Of a DNA stretch of 64,000 nucleotides, positions 32,810-42,441 are shown piece after piece; the first letter of the stretch is position 1; each line of letters opens with the position of its first letter. The stretch is taken from positions 92,022 to 156,021 of the forward strand of contig JBAZVN010000009.1 of NCBI GenBank assembly GCA_041660815.1, read 5' to 3'. Source of the DNA: PALSA-1006 sp041660815. GTDB taxonomy: Bacteria > Pseudomonadota > Gammaproteobacteria > Burkholderiales > Gallionellaceae. Made by a program: the position numbers and the translations under genes. The notes below the pieces were generated by a model that was not told the DNA's origin, made no database searches, and saw nothing but the letters and a program-made list of their open reading frames with translations.

Positions 32810-33910
32810 TTAAGTTTTAACCAGTTGTTTGTGTGTGTGAATGCTCATAAGCATACCAAATCCCAGCAATAATGTGAGCATAGATGTGCCGCCATAACTC
32901 ACCAGGGGAAGCGGTACGCCCACGACCGGCAAAATTCCACTCACCATACCAATGTTAACAAATGCATAGGTAAAGAAGGTGAGCGTGATACTCCCTGCCA
33001 TCAGGCGGGTAAAGTAGGTGGAGGCATTGGCGGTAATCACGAAGCCGCGGCCAATGACAAACATATACAGCCCCAGCAAGATAATATTACCCATTAAACC
33101 AAACTCTTCCGACCATACCGCGATAATAAAGTCAGTGGTACGTTCCGGCAAAAAATCCAGGTGCGTCTGGGTGCCATGCATATAACCTTTGCCGAACAGC
33201 CCTCCCGATCCTACCGCGATCATGCCCTGAATGGTGTGGTAACCTTTTCCCAGGGCGTCCTGCGAAGGATCGAACAGCATGAGAATCCGGTGGCGCTGAT
33301 AGTCATGCAGTGCCGACCAGAGGAACGGGGCGCTGGCAGCGGCAACAGCAACCGCTCCTAAAATAATGCGCCAGCTTAATCCGGCCAAAAATAACACGTA
33401 AAATCCGCTTGCCCCGATCAGCAGGGAAGTTCCCAAGTCGGGTTGGCGGGCGATCAATGCGACGGGCATAAGTAATATTATTGCAGCAACAATATAATTT
33501 TTATTGGTGAGCGTGGCTTCATTTTTTTCAAAGTACCAAGCCATCATCAAGGGCACGGCAATCTTCATCAATTCGGAAGGTTGAATCGTGGCAACACCAA
33601 TATTCAACCAGCGTCTTGCACCGTGGCTGATATCGCCAAATAATGCCACACCGATTAACAACGCCATTCCCAGGATGTATATCGGCACCGCGCTACGCAT
33701 TAAATAATGCGGCGGCATATTGGCTACAATCCACATGGCCACACAGGCAACTAAAATATTAACGAATTGACTTAATACGCGCATCCAATTGCCATCGCTG
33801 GCACTGTACAACACGACCAAACTCACCAGCATCAGCAAACTGATCGCTAGAAGCAGTACCAAGTCAATGTGCGCCAGTAGACGGCGGCGCAGCTCTTTTT
33901 TATTTAACAT
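32810..33910 (-). CDS. rodA: Peptidoglycan glycosyltransferase RodA
   Basis: RodA is the SEDS-family glycan polymerase of the elongasome, working with PBP2 under MreBCD. The 366-residue protein has about ten membrane helices and the SEDS motifs RWLNIGVATIQPSELMKIA, ARQPDLGTSLL (with the conserved Asp) and PLPLVSYGGTSMLTLL. It follows mrdA on the same strand with a 14-nt gap and precedes rlpA by 12 nt, so it is part of the mreBCD-mrdA-rodA-rlpA operon. Confidence 0.96.
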   Translation of the reverse strand: MLNKKELRRRLLAHIDLVLLLAISLLMLVSLVVLYSASDGNWMRVLSQFVNILVACVAMWIVANMPPHYLMRSAVPIYILGMALLIGVALFGDISHGARRWLNIGVATIQPSELMKIAVPLMMAWYFEKNEATLTNKNYIVAAIILLMPVALIARQPDLGTSLLIGASGFYVLFLAGLSWRIILGAVAVAAASAPFLWSALHDYQRHRILMLFDPSQDALGKGYHTIQGMIAVGSGGLFGKGYMHGTQTHLDFLPERTTDFIIAVWSEEFGLMGNIILLGLYMFVIGRGFVITANASTYFTRLMAGSITLTFFTYAFVNIGMVSGILPVVGVPLPLVSYGGTSMLTLLLGFGMLMSIHTHKQLVKT

Positions 33911-33924
33911 ATTGATTTAAAACA

Positions 33925-35820
33925 TTAATCTTCTTCATGATCTTGTTCCGGGTCTGCTTCCAGAGGCTTGGGAACAATCCCCAGTAGATAATAATCCAGT
34001 ACTTTGCGCGCGATAGGCGCGGCTGTCGATCCGCCGTGTCCGCCGTTTTCAGCCAGTACCGCCAGCGCAATGCGCGGCTTTTCGACAGGCGCAAAAGCAA
34101 TAAACCAGGCATGATCCCGATTGTATTCGGAGATTTTGCTGGCATCATAATTTTCACCCTGCTTCATCCCCACCACTTGCGCCGTCCCGGTTTTTCCGGC
34201 CATGCGATAAGGGGTGCGCGCACTGGCTCCGGCTGCCGTGCCCCCTGGTAAAGTCACCGCTTCCATCGCACGTTTTACCAAATCAATATGTTCCGGCGCA
34301 ATATGCAAATCGTAGGTTGGCTGGGGAATCCGCTCGGGTGACACCCCCGAAGAACGTTTGATTTCTTTTACAAAATGCGGCTTATAAGTGACGCCATCAT
34401 TGGCCAATGTGGCGGTTGCAGAAGCGAGCTGTAGCGGTGTCACCAGGTTATATCCCTGCCCGATACCGACCGAAACCGTGTCACCCGCATACCAGGGTTG
34501 TTTATAGCGCCGCATTTTCCACTGCTGCGAAGGCACCAGACCGGATACTTCGCCTTCCATATCCACTCCGGTTCTTTTGCCAAATCCGAACATCGTCAGA
34601 TATTCGTAAATTCGATCAATGCCCATTTCGGTGGCCAAGCCGTAATAGTAGGTATCACAAGAAATGACAATGGATTTGAACATATCCACGCTGCCGTGCC
34701 CGCCCTTTTTCCAATCGCGATACTGGTGACGATTGCCCGGCAAGGTAAAATATCCGGGATCGCTAATCGTATAGTCCGGCGAACGCTCTTTGTAATGCAA
34801 ACCGGCCAAGGCCATAAAAGGTTTAATGGTTGATCCGGGTGGATATTGACCGCGCAAGGCACGGTTATTCAGCGGCACATCGGGAGAGTTATTTAGCGCC
34901 TCCCAGTTTTCCGTATCAATGCCGTCAACGAATAAGTTGGGGTCATAACCCGGCTTGCTGACGAAAGCCAGAATATCGCCATTGCTTGGATCAATTGCCA
35001 CCAGTGCACCGCGATAATTGCCAAATGACTGTTCGGCAATTTCCTGTAATTTCGCATCCAGTGTTAATACCAGCGTGTTCCCCGACATCGGTGCACTACG
35101 CGACAAAGAACGTACCGCCCGGCCACCGGAATCCACCTCAACCTGCTCAAAACCGGTTGTCCCATGCAGTTCTTTTTCATAACTTTGCTCCAGGCCGGTT
35201 TTACCAATGTAATCCGAGCCCAGGTAATTTGAGGCAGTTCCCTCTTCCTCCAGCTGTTCCACATCTTTCTGATTAATACGTCCGATATAGCCGATCAAGT
35301 GGGAGGTTCCCTGGCCGTAAGGATATTCGCGGAATAAACGCGCTTTGATTTCAACGCCGGGAAAGCGATAACGCTGGGTGGCAAAGCGGGCTACTTCTTC
35401 GTCGGTTAAACGGTTACGAATCGGCATGCTGTCCAAATTGCGGCTTTCGGACATAAGCTTTTTAAAACGTTTTCTATCTTTGGCTTGAATCTCGATGATG
35501 GTCGACAATTCGTCGATGGTGGCTTCCAAATTTGCCACTTTGCGGGAGGCGATTTCCAGCGTGTAACCGGAATAATTGCGCGCCAGAATCAAACCGTTGC
35601 GATCCAAAATCAATCCCCGGTTGGGAACAATCGGCACCACTGCGATGCGGTTACTTTCCGCCAGCGTTTGAAAATACTCATGCTTGACAAGCTGCAAATA
35701 AACGAATCTAATCAATAGGATAGAAATTAACGTCAGCACAAATCCCAAGCTCAGCATGAGGCGCAGGCGAAAATGGTAGATCTCGCGCAGATGATTTTTC
35801 AGCTCAACAGGCTGCTTCAT
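33925..35820 (-). CDS. mrdA: Penicillin-binding protein 2 (peptidoglycan transpeptidase)
   Basis: PBP2 cross-links peptidoglycan during elongation. The 631-residue protein has a single N-terminal membrane helix (about 18-40), a pedestal/dimerisation region, and a class B transpeptidase domain with PPGSTIKPF (SxxK active-site Ser), the SCDTYYY motif at the SxN position and KTGTAQV (KTG box). A zinc-type insertion was not checked. It overlaps mreD by 4 nt (ATGA type), so translation is coupled, and is followed by rodA. Confidence 0.96.
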   Translation of the reverse strand: MKQPVELKNHLREIYHFRLRLMLSLGFVLTLISILLIRFVYLQLVKHEYFQTLAESNRIAVVPIVPNRGLILDRNGLILARNYSGYTLEIASRKVANLEATIDELSTIIEIQAKDRKRFKKLMSESRNLDSMPIRNRLTDEEVARFATQRYRFPGVEIKARLFREYPYGQGTSHLIGYIGRINQKDVEQLEEEGTASNYLGSDYIGKTGLEQSYEKELHGTTGFEQVEVDSGGRAVRSLSRSAPMSGNTLVLTLDAKLQEIAEQSFGNYRGALVAIDPSNGDILAFVSKPGYDPNLFVDGIDTENWEALNNSPDVPLNNRALRGQYPPGSTIKPFMALAGLHYKERSPDYTISDPGYFTLPGNRHQYRDWKKGGHGSVDMFKSIVISCDTYYYGLATEMGIDRIYEYLTMFGFGKRTGVDMEGEVSGLVPSQQWKMRRYKQPWYAGDTVSVGIGQGYNLVTPLQLASATATLANDGVTYKPHFVKEIKRSSGVSPERIPQPTYDLHIAPEHIDLVKRAMEAVTLPGGTAAGASARTPYRMAGKTGTAQVVGMKQGENYDASKISEYNRDHAWFIAFAPVEKPRIALAVLAENGGHGGSTAAPIARKVLDYYLLGIVPKPLEADPEQDHEED

Positions 35821-36335
35821 AGCTCGTTTGGATCAGAACGGGGACGGCGTAAAGTTTGCAACAGAATAGTCAACGGTATCCACAGTGCCGCTGAAACAAA
35901 ACTACCCAGGAAATACGACCAGACCCAGATATCGCGCATCTGCCAGTGTATGGCCGCGTAGATAAAATAGCTGATGAGCAACAGGGGGAAAACCTGCATG
36001 GTTTGCTGGCGCAGATCAAACATCTGCACGCGGCGATGCAAAACCGTCCCGCCAAACGCCAGCACAGTGTAAGCCAGCGCGTGCTGGCCAAACAAGGTGG
36101 CGTCCGCCACGTCGGCGATGATGCCGACAAACCAGGCAATGCCGATTCCCACCCGGTAGGGTTTGTGGGTACACCAATACAGTAAGATCAGGGCCACAAA
36201 ATCAGGTTTTAATATTAGCCCCCAGCCGCTCCAGGGCAACCAGTTCAACAGGATTGCCACAAATAAAGTGAGCGCAATAAACCAGCCTTGGGCGGGTAAC
36301 AAGAACTCCTGATCTTTTGGTAAGTTGGAATTCAT
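35817..36335 (-). CDS. mreD: Rod shape-determining protein MreD
   Basis: A 172-residue inner-membrane protein with about five or six predicted helices, fitting MreD in size and context (GWFIALTLFVAILLNWLPW; GIGIAWFVGIIADVADATLFGQHALAY, quoted in short pieces, contains the conserved G.. D......G..AL core). It links MreBC to the elongation enzymes. The gene overlaps mreC by 4 nt upstream and mrdA by 4 nt downstream. Confidence 0.92.
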   Translation of the reverse strand: MNSNLPKDQEFLLPAQGWFIALTLFVAILLNWLPWSGWGLILKPDFVALILLYWCTHKPYRVGIGIAWFVGIIADVADATLFGQHALAYTVLAFGGTVLHRRVQMFDLRQQTMQVFPLLLISYFIYAAIHWQMRDIWVWSYFLGSFVSAALWIPLTILLQTLRRPRSDPNEL

Positions 36336-37243
36336 GGGGTTTGCGGTTTCTTAATGATTTTTGTTTTGCCGGCATCAACCGGCTCGGGATCAGGCAAAGG
36401 CGGTAATTCAGGCAGCCCCGAAACGATTAGCAGGTAATGATTGTGATCCACTCCGGCGATTGGCATACACACAATACGCGCAAAAGGATAAGCGGGATCC
36501 CGGTCAATTTTTACCACTTTGGCAACCGGCAAACCCGGCGGATAAGTTCCGTCGATGCCCGAGGTCACGAGCTCATCACCGATTTGAATGTCGGCGCTGA
36601 CCGGCATGTAACGCAGGGTTAACTGGTTCGCCTCGCCCGAGCCGAAAACCACCGAGCGTATGCCATTGCGCAATACTTGCACCGGCACGGCGTGATCTTT
36701 GTCGGTGATTAATGTCACCTCGGAAAGCCACGGATAAACACGGGTAACTTGCCCCACAATGCCGATGTCGTCCATAACCACTTGGCCGCGGCTGACATTG
36801 GCCTGTCCGCCTTTATTCACAAACAGTTTGCGCTTGAAAACATCGTGTTCGACATACATAATTTCTGCGGTTTGCATCGGATAGTTTACCCGCTGCGGTA
36901 CTTGCAATAAATTGCGCAACTCCACATTCTCAACCTGCAGAACGCTCAACAAATTTAAGCGAACCTGATCCACCCGGTGCTGCTCATTCAGGCGGGTATT
37001 TTCTTTAACCAGATAACCTTGCGTATTAATGTAGGTGCCGATATTTTCCCAAGCCATGCCGGGCAGGGTGATCAGGCGTTGAAACGGGTAAAGCACAACA
37101 GAAACAACGGTGCGCGCCGCCTCAAGATACTTGAAGTGAGCGTCTATAAACAGCAGGGAGAGTGATAGAACAACAAAAAATACCAAGCGAACGACCGCGC
37201 TTGGGCCGCGCTTAAAAAACTGAAAAGAACTGGTGCTGTCCAA
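36332..37243 (-). CDS. mreC: Rod shape-determining protein MreC
   Basis: A 303-residue bitopic protein: membrane helix at about 17-36, a periplasmic coiled-coil region (about 75-110), then the two-beta-barrel MreC core (MQTAEIMYVEHDVFKRKLFV, GIVGQVTRVYPWLSEVTLITD, GDELVTSGIDGTYPPGLPVA read as short motifs). The C-terminal 30 residues are Pro-rich. MreC organises elongation complexes in the periplasm. Starts 15 nt after the mreB stop. Confidence 0.94.
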   Translation of the reverse strand: MDSTSSFQFFKRGPSAVVRLVFFVVLSLSLLFIDAHFKYLEAARTVVSVVLYPFQRLITLPGMAWENIGTYINTQGYLVKENTRLNEQHRVDQVRLNLLSVLQVENVELRNLLQVPQRVNYPMQTAEIMYVEHDVFKRKLFVNKGGQANVSRGQVVMDDIGIVGQVTRVYPWLSEVTLITDKDHAVPVQVLRNGIRSVVFGSGEANQLTLRYMPVSADIQIGDELVTSGIDGTYPPGLPVAKVVKIDRDPAYPFARIVCMPIAGVDHNHYLLIVSGLPELPPLPDPEPVDAGKTKIIKKPQTP

Positions 37244-37258
37244 GGGGTAACCGGAGGA

Positions 37259-38302
37259 TCATTCGCTGGCGAAAATACCGCTGTAATTATCCATACGATC
37301 CAGCGCTTTGCCCGAGCCGCGTACCACACAGGTGAGAGGATCATCGGCGATGACCACAGGCAAACCGGTTTCTTCCATCAACAGACGGTCAATGTCACGC
37401 AACAACGCGCCGCCACCGGTTAACACCATACCTTTGCTGGCAATGTCCGCGCCCAACTCGGGCGGGGTTTGCTCCAAAGCGGTTTTAACGGCACTGACAA
37501 TGCTGTTTAGCGGGTCTGTTAAAGCTTCCAAAATTTCATTGCTGGAGATGGTGAAGCTGCGCGGCACGCCTTCCGCGAGGTTACGTCCGTTGACTTCCAT
37601 TTCGCGCACTTCGCTGCCGGGGAAAGCCGAGCCGATTTCTTTTTTGATCTGCTCGGCAGTCGTTTCGCCGATCAGCATGCCGTAGTTGCGACGAATGTAA
37701 TTGATGATAGCCTCGTCGAACTTGTCGCCGCCCACGCGAACCGAGCCGGAATACACCGCGCCACCCAGTGAGATAACACCCACCTCGGTCGTGCCGCCGC
37801 CGATGTCCACGACCATCGAACCGGTCGCATCTTCCACCGGCAAATCGGCACCGATTGCGGCTGCCATCGGCTCTTCAATCAATTCCACGCGGCGCGCACC
37901 GGCGCCAAAGGCGGATTCGCGAATCGCACGGCGCTCAACCTGAGTCGAACCGCAGGGAACACAAATAACAATACGCGGACTGGGCGTAAAAATACTGGAC
38001 TTGTGGACGCGCCGAATAAATTGCTTAAGCATTTGTTCGGTAACGGTAAAGTCGGCGATCACGCCATCTTTCATGGGGCGAATTGCGGTGATGTTGCCGG
38101 GTGTCCGTCCCAACATTTGTTTGGCGGCCATACCGACTTGTTGAATTACCTTTTTTCCATTGGGGCCGCCCTCCTGACGAATAGCCACCACAGAAGGTTC
38201 GTTCAGCACAATCCCTTGTCCGCGCGCCCAAATAAGGGTATTGGCAGTTCCCAGATCAATCGCCAAGTCGTTGGAAAAGTAACCATTAAAGTAATTCAAC
38301 AT
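37259..38302 (-). CDS. mreB: Rod shape-determining protein MreB (bacterial actin)
   Basis: A 347-residue actin-like ATPase that directs lateral wall synthesis. The actin-family nucleotide-binding motifs are intact: IDLGTANTLIW (phosphate 1), MVVDIGGGTTEVGVIS (phosphate 2) and MVLTGGGALLRDID (adenosine). First gene of the minus-strand mreB-mreC-mreD-mrdA-rodA-rlpA run. It is divergent from gatC, and the 88-nt space between must hold both promoters. Confidence 0.97.
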   Translation of the reverse strand: MLNYFNGYFSNDLAIDLGTANTLIWARGQGIVLNEPSVVAIRQEGGPNGKKVIQQVGMAAKQMLGRTPGNITAIRPMKDGVIADFTVTEQMLKQFIRRVHKSSIFTPSPRIVICVPCGSTQVERRAIRESAFGAGARRVELIEEPMAAAIGADLPVEDATGSMVVDIGGGTTEVGVISLGGAVYSGSVRVGGDKFDEAIINYIRRNYGMLIGETTAEQIKKEIGSAFPGSEVREMEVNGRNLAEGVPRSFTISSNEILEALTDPLNSIVSAVKTALEQTPPELGADIASKGMVLTGGGALLRDIDRLLMEETGLPVVIADDPLTCVVRGSGKALDRMDNYSGIFASE

Positions 38303-38390
38303 TATTTTGAGCCTTAAAGTGTAGATAGAGATGCGCTGCTAAAGTCGTTTATGATAACCTATTAAGCCCGTTTTGATAAAGCGTTACACC
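38303..38390. promoter_or_regulatory. Divergent promoter region mreB / gatC
   Basis: The 88-nt gap contains TATGAT at 38350-38355, a good plus-strand -10 candidate for gatC, without a clear -35. No well-scored minus-strand promoter for mreB could be picked by eye. Confidence 0.4.
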
Positions 38391-38678
38391 ATGTCATTAA
38401 GCATAACTGATGTAAAAAAAGTCGCTCATCTCGCCCGTTTGGCAATGACCGAAGCAGAAATTGAAGCCGCTCAAGCGCAATTGTCGACAATTTTCAGCTT
38501 AATTGAGGAAATGCAGGCGGTAAATACCGAGGGTATTGCCCCCATGTCGCATAGCCAGGATTTGAGCCAGCGCTTGCGTGAAGATGCCGTCACCGAAGTG
38601 AATAAGCGCGATGCGTTCCAAGCAATTGCCCCGCAAACTGAGGCGGGTTTATACCTCGTTCCCCAAGTTATTGAGTAA
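38391..38678 (+). CDS. gatC: Asp/Glu-tRNA(Asn/Gln) amidotransferase subunit C
   Basis: A 95-residue small subunit that stabilises GatA-GatB. Typical GatC sequence: VKKVAHLARLAMTEAE, LSTIFSLIEEMQ, and the C-terminal VTEVNKRDAFQAIAPQTEAGLYLVPQVI. The ATG at 38391 is used rather than an in-frame upstream start (38373), because GatC proteins begin just before the first helix. First gene of gatC-gatA-DUF3050-gatB. Confidence 0.95.
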   Translation: MSLSITDVKKVAHLARLAMTEAEIEAAQAQLSTIFSLIEEMQAVNTEGIAPMSHSQDLSQRLREDAVTEVNKRDAFQAIAPQTEAGLYLVPQVIE

Positions 38679-38681
38679 CCC

Positions 38682-40133
38682 ATGATTAATTCTAGCCTGA
38701 CCCAACTGGGCGCCGCCCTGCGTAGCAAGCAAATTTCCAGCGTGGAACTTACCCAAACCTATTTAGATAGAATATCTCAATTAAATCAAATACTTAACTC
38801 GTACATTACGCTAAATCCGGAGATTTCTCTGGCTCAGGCACATGCTGCCGATCAACGTTTGAGTAGCGGTCAAAGTACTCCCCTCACCGGAATACCCATC
38901 GCCCAGAAAGATATTTTTTGCGCGCAAGGATGGCTGACCACCTGCGGCTCAAAAATGCTGCACAATTTTATTTCACCCTACGATGCGCACGTCATCAGCC
39001 AGTTTAACAATGCCGGTGCGATAAATTTGGGCAAGACCAACATGGACGAATTTGCCATGGGCTCGTCCAACGAAACTTCGCACTACGGCAGCGTAAAAAA
39101 TCCCTGGGATACCACGCGCGTTCCCGGCGGTTCATCGGGTGGCACGGCTGCCGCTGTCGCTGCGCGACTGTGTGCGGCCGCCACCGGCACCGACACCGGC
39201 GGATCGATCCGTCAACCCGCCGCGCTGTGCGGCATTTCCGGATTAAAGCCCACCTATGGCGTGGTATCACGCTACGGCATGATTGCTTTCGCATCCAGCC
39301 TGGATCAGGCAGGTCCAATGGGGCGCAGCGCGGAAGATTTAGCGCTTATGTTGAATGTGATGGCCGGGTTTGACGAGCGCGATTCCACCTCGTTACAACG
39401 CGAAACCGAAGACTATGCGCGCGATTTGCACAAGCCGCTGAATGGCTTACGCATCGGCCTACCCAAAGAGTTTTTTGCCGAAGGGCTGGACAACGATGTC
39501 GCGCAAGCCGTTGAAGCCGCCATTGCCGAATACAAAAAATTGGGCGCGATTATTGTGGATATCAGCCTGCCGAATTCCAAGCTTTCCGTCCCGGTGTATT
39601 ACGTGTTGGCACCCGCCGAAGCCTCCAGCAATCTGTCGCGTTTTGACGGGGTGCGCTACGGTTATCGCGCCCCGGAATATAGCGACCTGTCCGACATGTA
39701 TGAAAAAAGTCGCGCACAGGGCTTCGGTGCGGAAGTAAAACGCCGCATCATGATCGGCACCTACGTTTTATCGCATGGTTATTACGATGCCTACTATTTG
39801 CAGGCACAAAAAATTCGCCGTTTAATCGCGCAGGATTTTACTGAAGCGTACAAAGTGTGCGACGTCATCATGGGACCGACCGCGCCTTCCACCGCTTTCA
39901 AGCTGGGTGAAAAAGGCGATGATCCGGTGCAGATGTATTTGTCCGATATTTACACCATTGCGGTGAATTTGGCGGGTTTGCCCGGCATGTCCATTCCGTG
40001 CGGTTTTGGCGCAAACAATATGCCGGTGGGCTTGCAAATTATCGGCAATTATTTCGATGAAGCGCGCATGTTAAATGTCGCGCACCAATATCAACTGGCG
40101 ACCGACTGGCACAGCCGCGCGCCGCAGATTTGA
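38682..40133 (+). CDS. gatA: Asp/Glu-tRNA(Asn/Gln) amidotransferase subunit A
   Basis: The 483-residue amidase subunit releases ammonia from glutamine and transfers it to mischarged Glu-tRNA(Gln)/Asp-tRNA(Asn). The Ser-cis-Ser-Lys amidase triad is visible: Lys in IPIAQKDIF, the Gly/Ser-rich VPGGSSGGTAAAVAA, and TGTDTGGSIRQPA with the nucleophilic Ser. It starts 3 nt after gatC. Presence of gatCAB implies indirect Gln- and/or Asn-tRNA charging in this organism. Confidence 0.97.
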   Translation: MINSSLTQLGAALRSKQISSVELTQTYLDRISQLNQILNSYITLNPEISLAQAHAADQRLSSGQSTPLTGIPIAQKDIFCAQGWLTTCGSKMLHNFISPYDAHVISQFNNAGAINLGKTNMDEFAMGSSNETSHYGSVKNPWDTTRVPGGSSGGTAAAVAARLCAAATGTDTGGSIRQPAALCGISGLKPTYGVVSRYGMIAFASSLDQAGPMGRSAEDLALMLNVMAGFDERDSTSLQRETEDYARDLHKPLNGLRIGLPKEFFAEGLDNDVAQAVEAAIAEYKKLGAIIVDISLPNSKLSVPVYYVLAPAEASSNLSRFDGVRYGYRAPEYSDLSDMYEKSRAQGFGAEVKRRIMIGTYVLSHGYYDAYYLQAQKIRRLIAQDFTEAYKVCDVIMGPTAPSTAFKLGEKGDDPVQMYLSDIYTIAVNLAGLPGMSIPCGFGANNMPVGLQIIGNYFDEARMLNVAHQYQLATDWHSRAPQI

Positions 40134-40143
40134 GTCTTAAATC

Positions 40144-40944
40144 ATGGAAATCTCCGAACTCCGCGGCATTCCCGGACTCAAGACCAAGCTCGACAGCCAT
40201 CCCCTGTATACCTCGGTGCGCACACTGGCCGAGCTGCGCTGCTTCATGGAACACCATGTGTTCCCGGTGTGGGACTTCATGTCACTACTCAAATATCTGC
40301 AGGGCGAGATCGCCCCGGCCTGCGCGCCATGGATGCCCGCGAGCAAGCCGGAAACCGCGCTTCTGCAACGTTTCGTCAACGAGATCGTGCTGGCCGAAGA
40401 GAGTGACGAGGGGCTGCCGGATGCCGACGGCAACCCGACCTTCGTCAGCCATTTCGCTCTTTACCTGGGCGCGATGGAAGAAGTCGGCGCGGACACCCGT
40501 CCAGTGCGGGCCTTCATCAAGGCGGTGAAGAAGCACGGCATTGCCGCCGCACTGAAGCGCGACGACATTCCCGAGCCTGCGCGTCGTTTCATGAAAACAA
40601 CGTTCGGATTCCTCGCAACCGACAAGCCGCATGTCGTCGCAGCAGCCTTCGCGCTCGGTCGCGAGCAGGTAATTCCAGGCATGTTCCGCGCACTGCTTGC
40701 CAACATCGGCATCAGCAAGAAAAAAGCGCCGCTGTTCCACTATTACCTTGAACGTCACATCCATCTGGATGATGAGCTCCATGGGCCATTGTCGCTCAAG
40801 CTGCTGGATCAGCTGTGCGGCGACAGCGACAAAAAACTTCGCGGCGCAGAGAAAGCTGCGCGACAAGCCATCGAAGCGCGCATCAAGTTATGGGACGGCG
40901 TGCATGCCGCCCTGCCTATCCAATCGAAGAAACGGAGCAAATGA
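40144..40944 (+). CDS. DUF3050 family protein (haem-oxygenase-like fold) inside the gat operon
   Basis: A 266-residue protein matching DUF3050: LDSHPLYTSVRTLAELRCFMEHHVFPVWDFMSLLKYLQG (motifs HPLY, MEHHVFPVWDFMSLLK), NEIVLAEESDEG and SHFALYLGAMEEVGAD. The repeated His residues (HH, HxxY, YYLERHIHLDDE) are typical of the haem-oxygenase-like helical fold, which includes diiron oxidases; chemistry here is unknown. It sits between gatA (10 nt upstream) and gatB (its stop overlaps the gatB ATG), an unusual insertion. GC content looks higher than in flanking gat genes, suggesting a recent acquisition. Confidence 0.85.
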   Translation: MEISELRGIPGLKTKLDSHPLYTSVRTLAELRCFMEHHVFPVWDFMSLLKYLQGEIAPACAPWMPASKPETALLQRFVNEIVLAEESDEGLPDADGNPTFVSHFALYLGAMEEVGADTRPVRAFIKAVKKHGIAAALKRDDIPEPARRFMKTTFGFLATDKPHVVAAAFALGREQVIPGMFRALLANIGISKKKAPLFHYYLERHIHLDDELHGPLSLKLLDQLCGDSDKKLRGAEKAARQAIEARIKLWDGVHAALPIQSKKRSK

Positions 40945-42398
40945 TGCAGTGGGAAATCGTCATCGGGCTGGAAGTACACGCCCAACTATCAACACATACA
41001 AAAATATTCTCCGCTGCATCTACCGCGTTTGGCGCGGAGCCCAACACTCAGGCGGATGCGGTGAGCATTGCTTTGCCCGGCGTACTTCCGGTACTCAACA
41101 AAGGTGCCGTGGAACGCGCCATTAAATTCGGCTTGGCCGTCGGTGCGCACATCGCGCCGCGCTCGGTATTCGCCCGTAAAAATTATTTTTACCCCGACTT
41201 GCCGAAAGGCTACCAGATCAGCCAGTTCGATTTGCCGGTGGTGGGAAAAGGCGCGCTGACCATTCAAGTTGAGCCGCTCTCCGGCAATGCCCTTCCTTAT
41301 GAAAAAACCGTGCGCATCACCCGCGCCCATCTCGAGGAAGATGCGGGAAAATCCATGCACGGCGACTTTCATGGCATGACGGGTATCGACTTGAATCGTG
41401 CCGGTACGCCCTTGTTGGAAATCGTTTCCGAGCCGGACATGTGCTCTGCTGCCGAAGCAGTGGCGTATGCCAAGGCCTTGCATTCGCTGGTGCGCTGGAT
41501 CGGCATTTGCGACGGCAACATGCAGGAAGGATCATTCCGTTGCGACGTGAACGTGTCGGTGCGCAAACCCGGCGCCGAACTCGGCACACGGCGTGAAATC
41601 AAGAATCTGAATTCATTCAAATTCATGCAACAGGCCATTGATTATGAAGTGCAATGGCAGATCGATACACTGGAGAACGGCAGGAAAATTCAGCAAGCCA
41701 CCATCCTGTTTAATCCCGATACCGGCGAGACGCGCGCGATGCGCAGCAAGGAAGACGCGCACGACTACCGTTATTTCCCCGATCCCGATTTATTGCCGCT
41801 GGACATTTCACCCGCACAGTTGGAGCAGGTACGCGCCACGTTGCCCGAATTACCCCAGGCCAAACGTGAGCGCTATGTGGGCGAATACGCGCTCAGCACC
41901 TACGATGCCAACAGCCTGACGGCCTCGCGAGAAATGGCCGACTTATTCGATGCCTGTGTGACGACTGTCGGCACAGCAAATGCCAAACTGTGCGCCAACT
42001 GGATCATCGGTGAACTCAGCGCGCAATTAAATCGCGATGCGCTTGATATGGCGCAGTGCCCGGTCTCGGCGCAACAATTAAGCGGCATGCTGGCGCGTAT
42101 TGTGGACGGCACTATTTCCAACTCCGGCGCAAAAGAAGTATTCCGCACCCTGTGGACTGACGGCGGAGCAGCCGATGACATTATCGAAGCCAAAGGACTT
42201 AAACAGGTTTCCGATTCGGGGGCGATTGAAAGTTTGGTGGATGAAATTATTGCGGGCAACGCCGACAAAGTAGCCGAATATCGCAGCGGCAAAGACAAGC
42301 TGTTCGGCTTCTTTGTCGGGCTCGCCATGAAGGCCAGCAAAGGCAAAGCAAATCCCGCGCAACTTAATGATATTTTGAAGAAAAAATTAGCGGGGTAA
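40941..42398 (+). CDS. gatB: Asp/Glu-tRNA(Asn/Gln) amidotransferase subunit B
   Basis: A 485-residue subunit that binds the mischarged tRNA and activates it for amidation: WEIVIGLEVHAQL, NYFYPDLPKGYQISQ, EEDAGKSMH, RCDVNVSVRKPG and the C-terminal YqeY/tail region VDEIIAGNADKVAEYRSGK. ATG 40941 overlaps the DUF3050 stop as ATGA; a second ATG follows at once at 40944. GGAG is 4 nt before the first and 7 nt before the second. The longer open frame (from 40815) is not a better start. Confidence 0.96.
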   Translation: MMQWEIVIGLEVHAQLSTHTKIFSAASTAFGAEPNTQADAVSIALPGVLPVLNKGAVERAIKFGLAVGAHIAPRSVFARKNYFYPDLPKGYQISQFDLPVVGKGALTIQVEPLSGNALPYEKTVRITRAHLEEDAGKSMHGDFHGMTGIDLNRAGTPLLEIVSEPDMCSAAEAVAYAKALHSLVRWIGICDGNMQEGSFRCDVNVSVRKPGAELGTRREIKNLNSFKFMQQAIDYEVQWQIDTLENGRKIQQATILFNPDTGETRAMRSKEDAHDYRYFPDPDLLPLDISPAQLEQVRATLPELPQAKRERYVGEYALSTYDANSLTASREMADLFDACVTTVGTANAKLCANWIIGELSAQLNRDALDMAQCPVSAQQLSGMLARIVDGTISNSGAKEVFRTLWTDGGAADDIIEAKGLKQVSDSGAIESLVDEIIAGNADKVAEYRSGKDKLFGFFVGLAMKASKGKANPAQLNDILKKKLAG

Positions 42399-42441
42399 TC
42401 TGCCAACAACTTCTATTTCCAAGTACCACGAATGCTTATAA

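Noticed and set aside
40815..40940. Upstream extension of gatB
   Set aside because: Runs inside the DUF3050 gene; GatB proteins start at MQWEIVIGLEVH.
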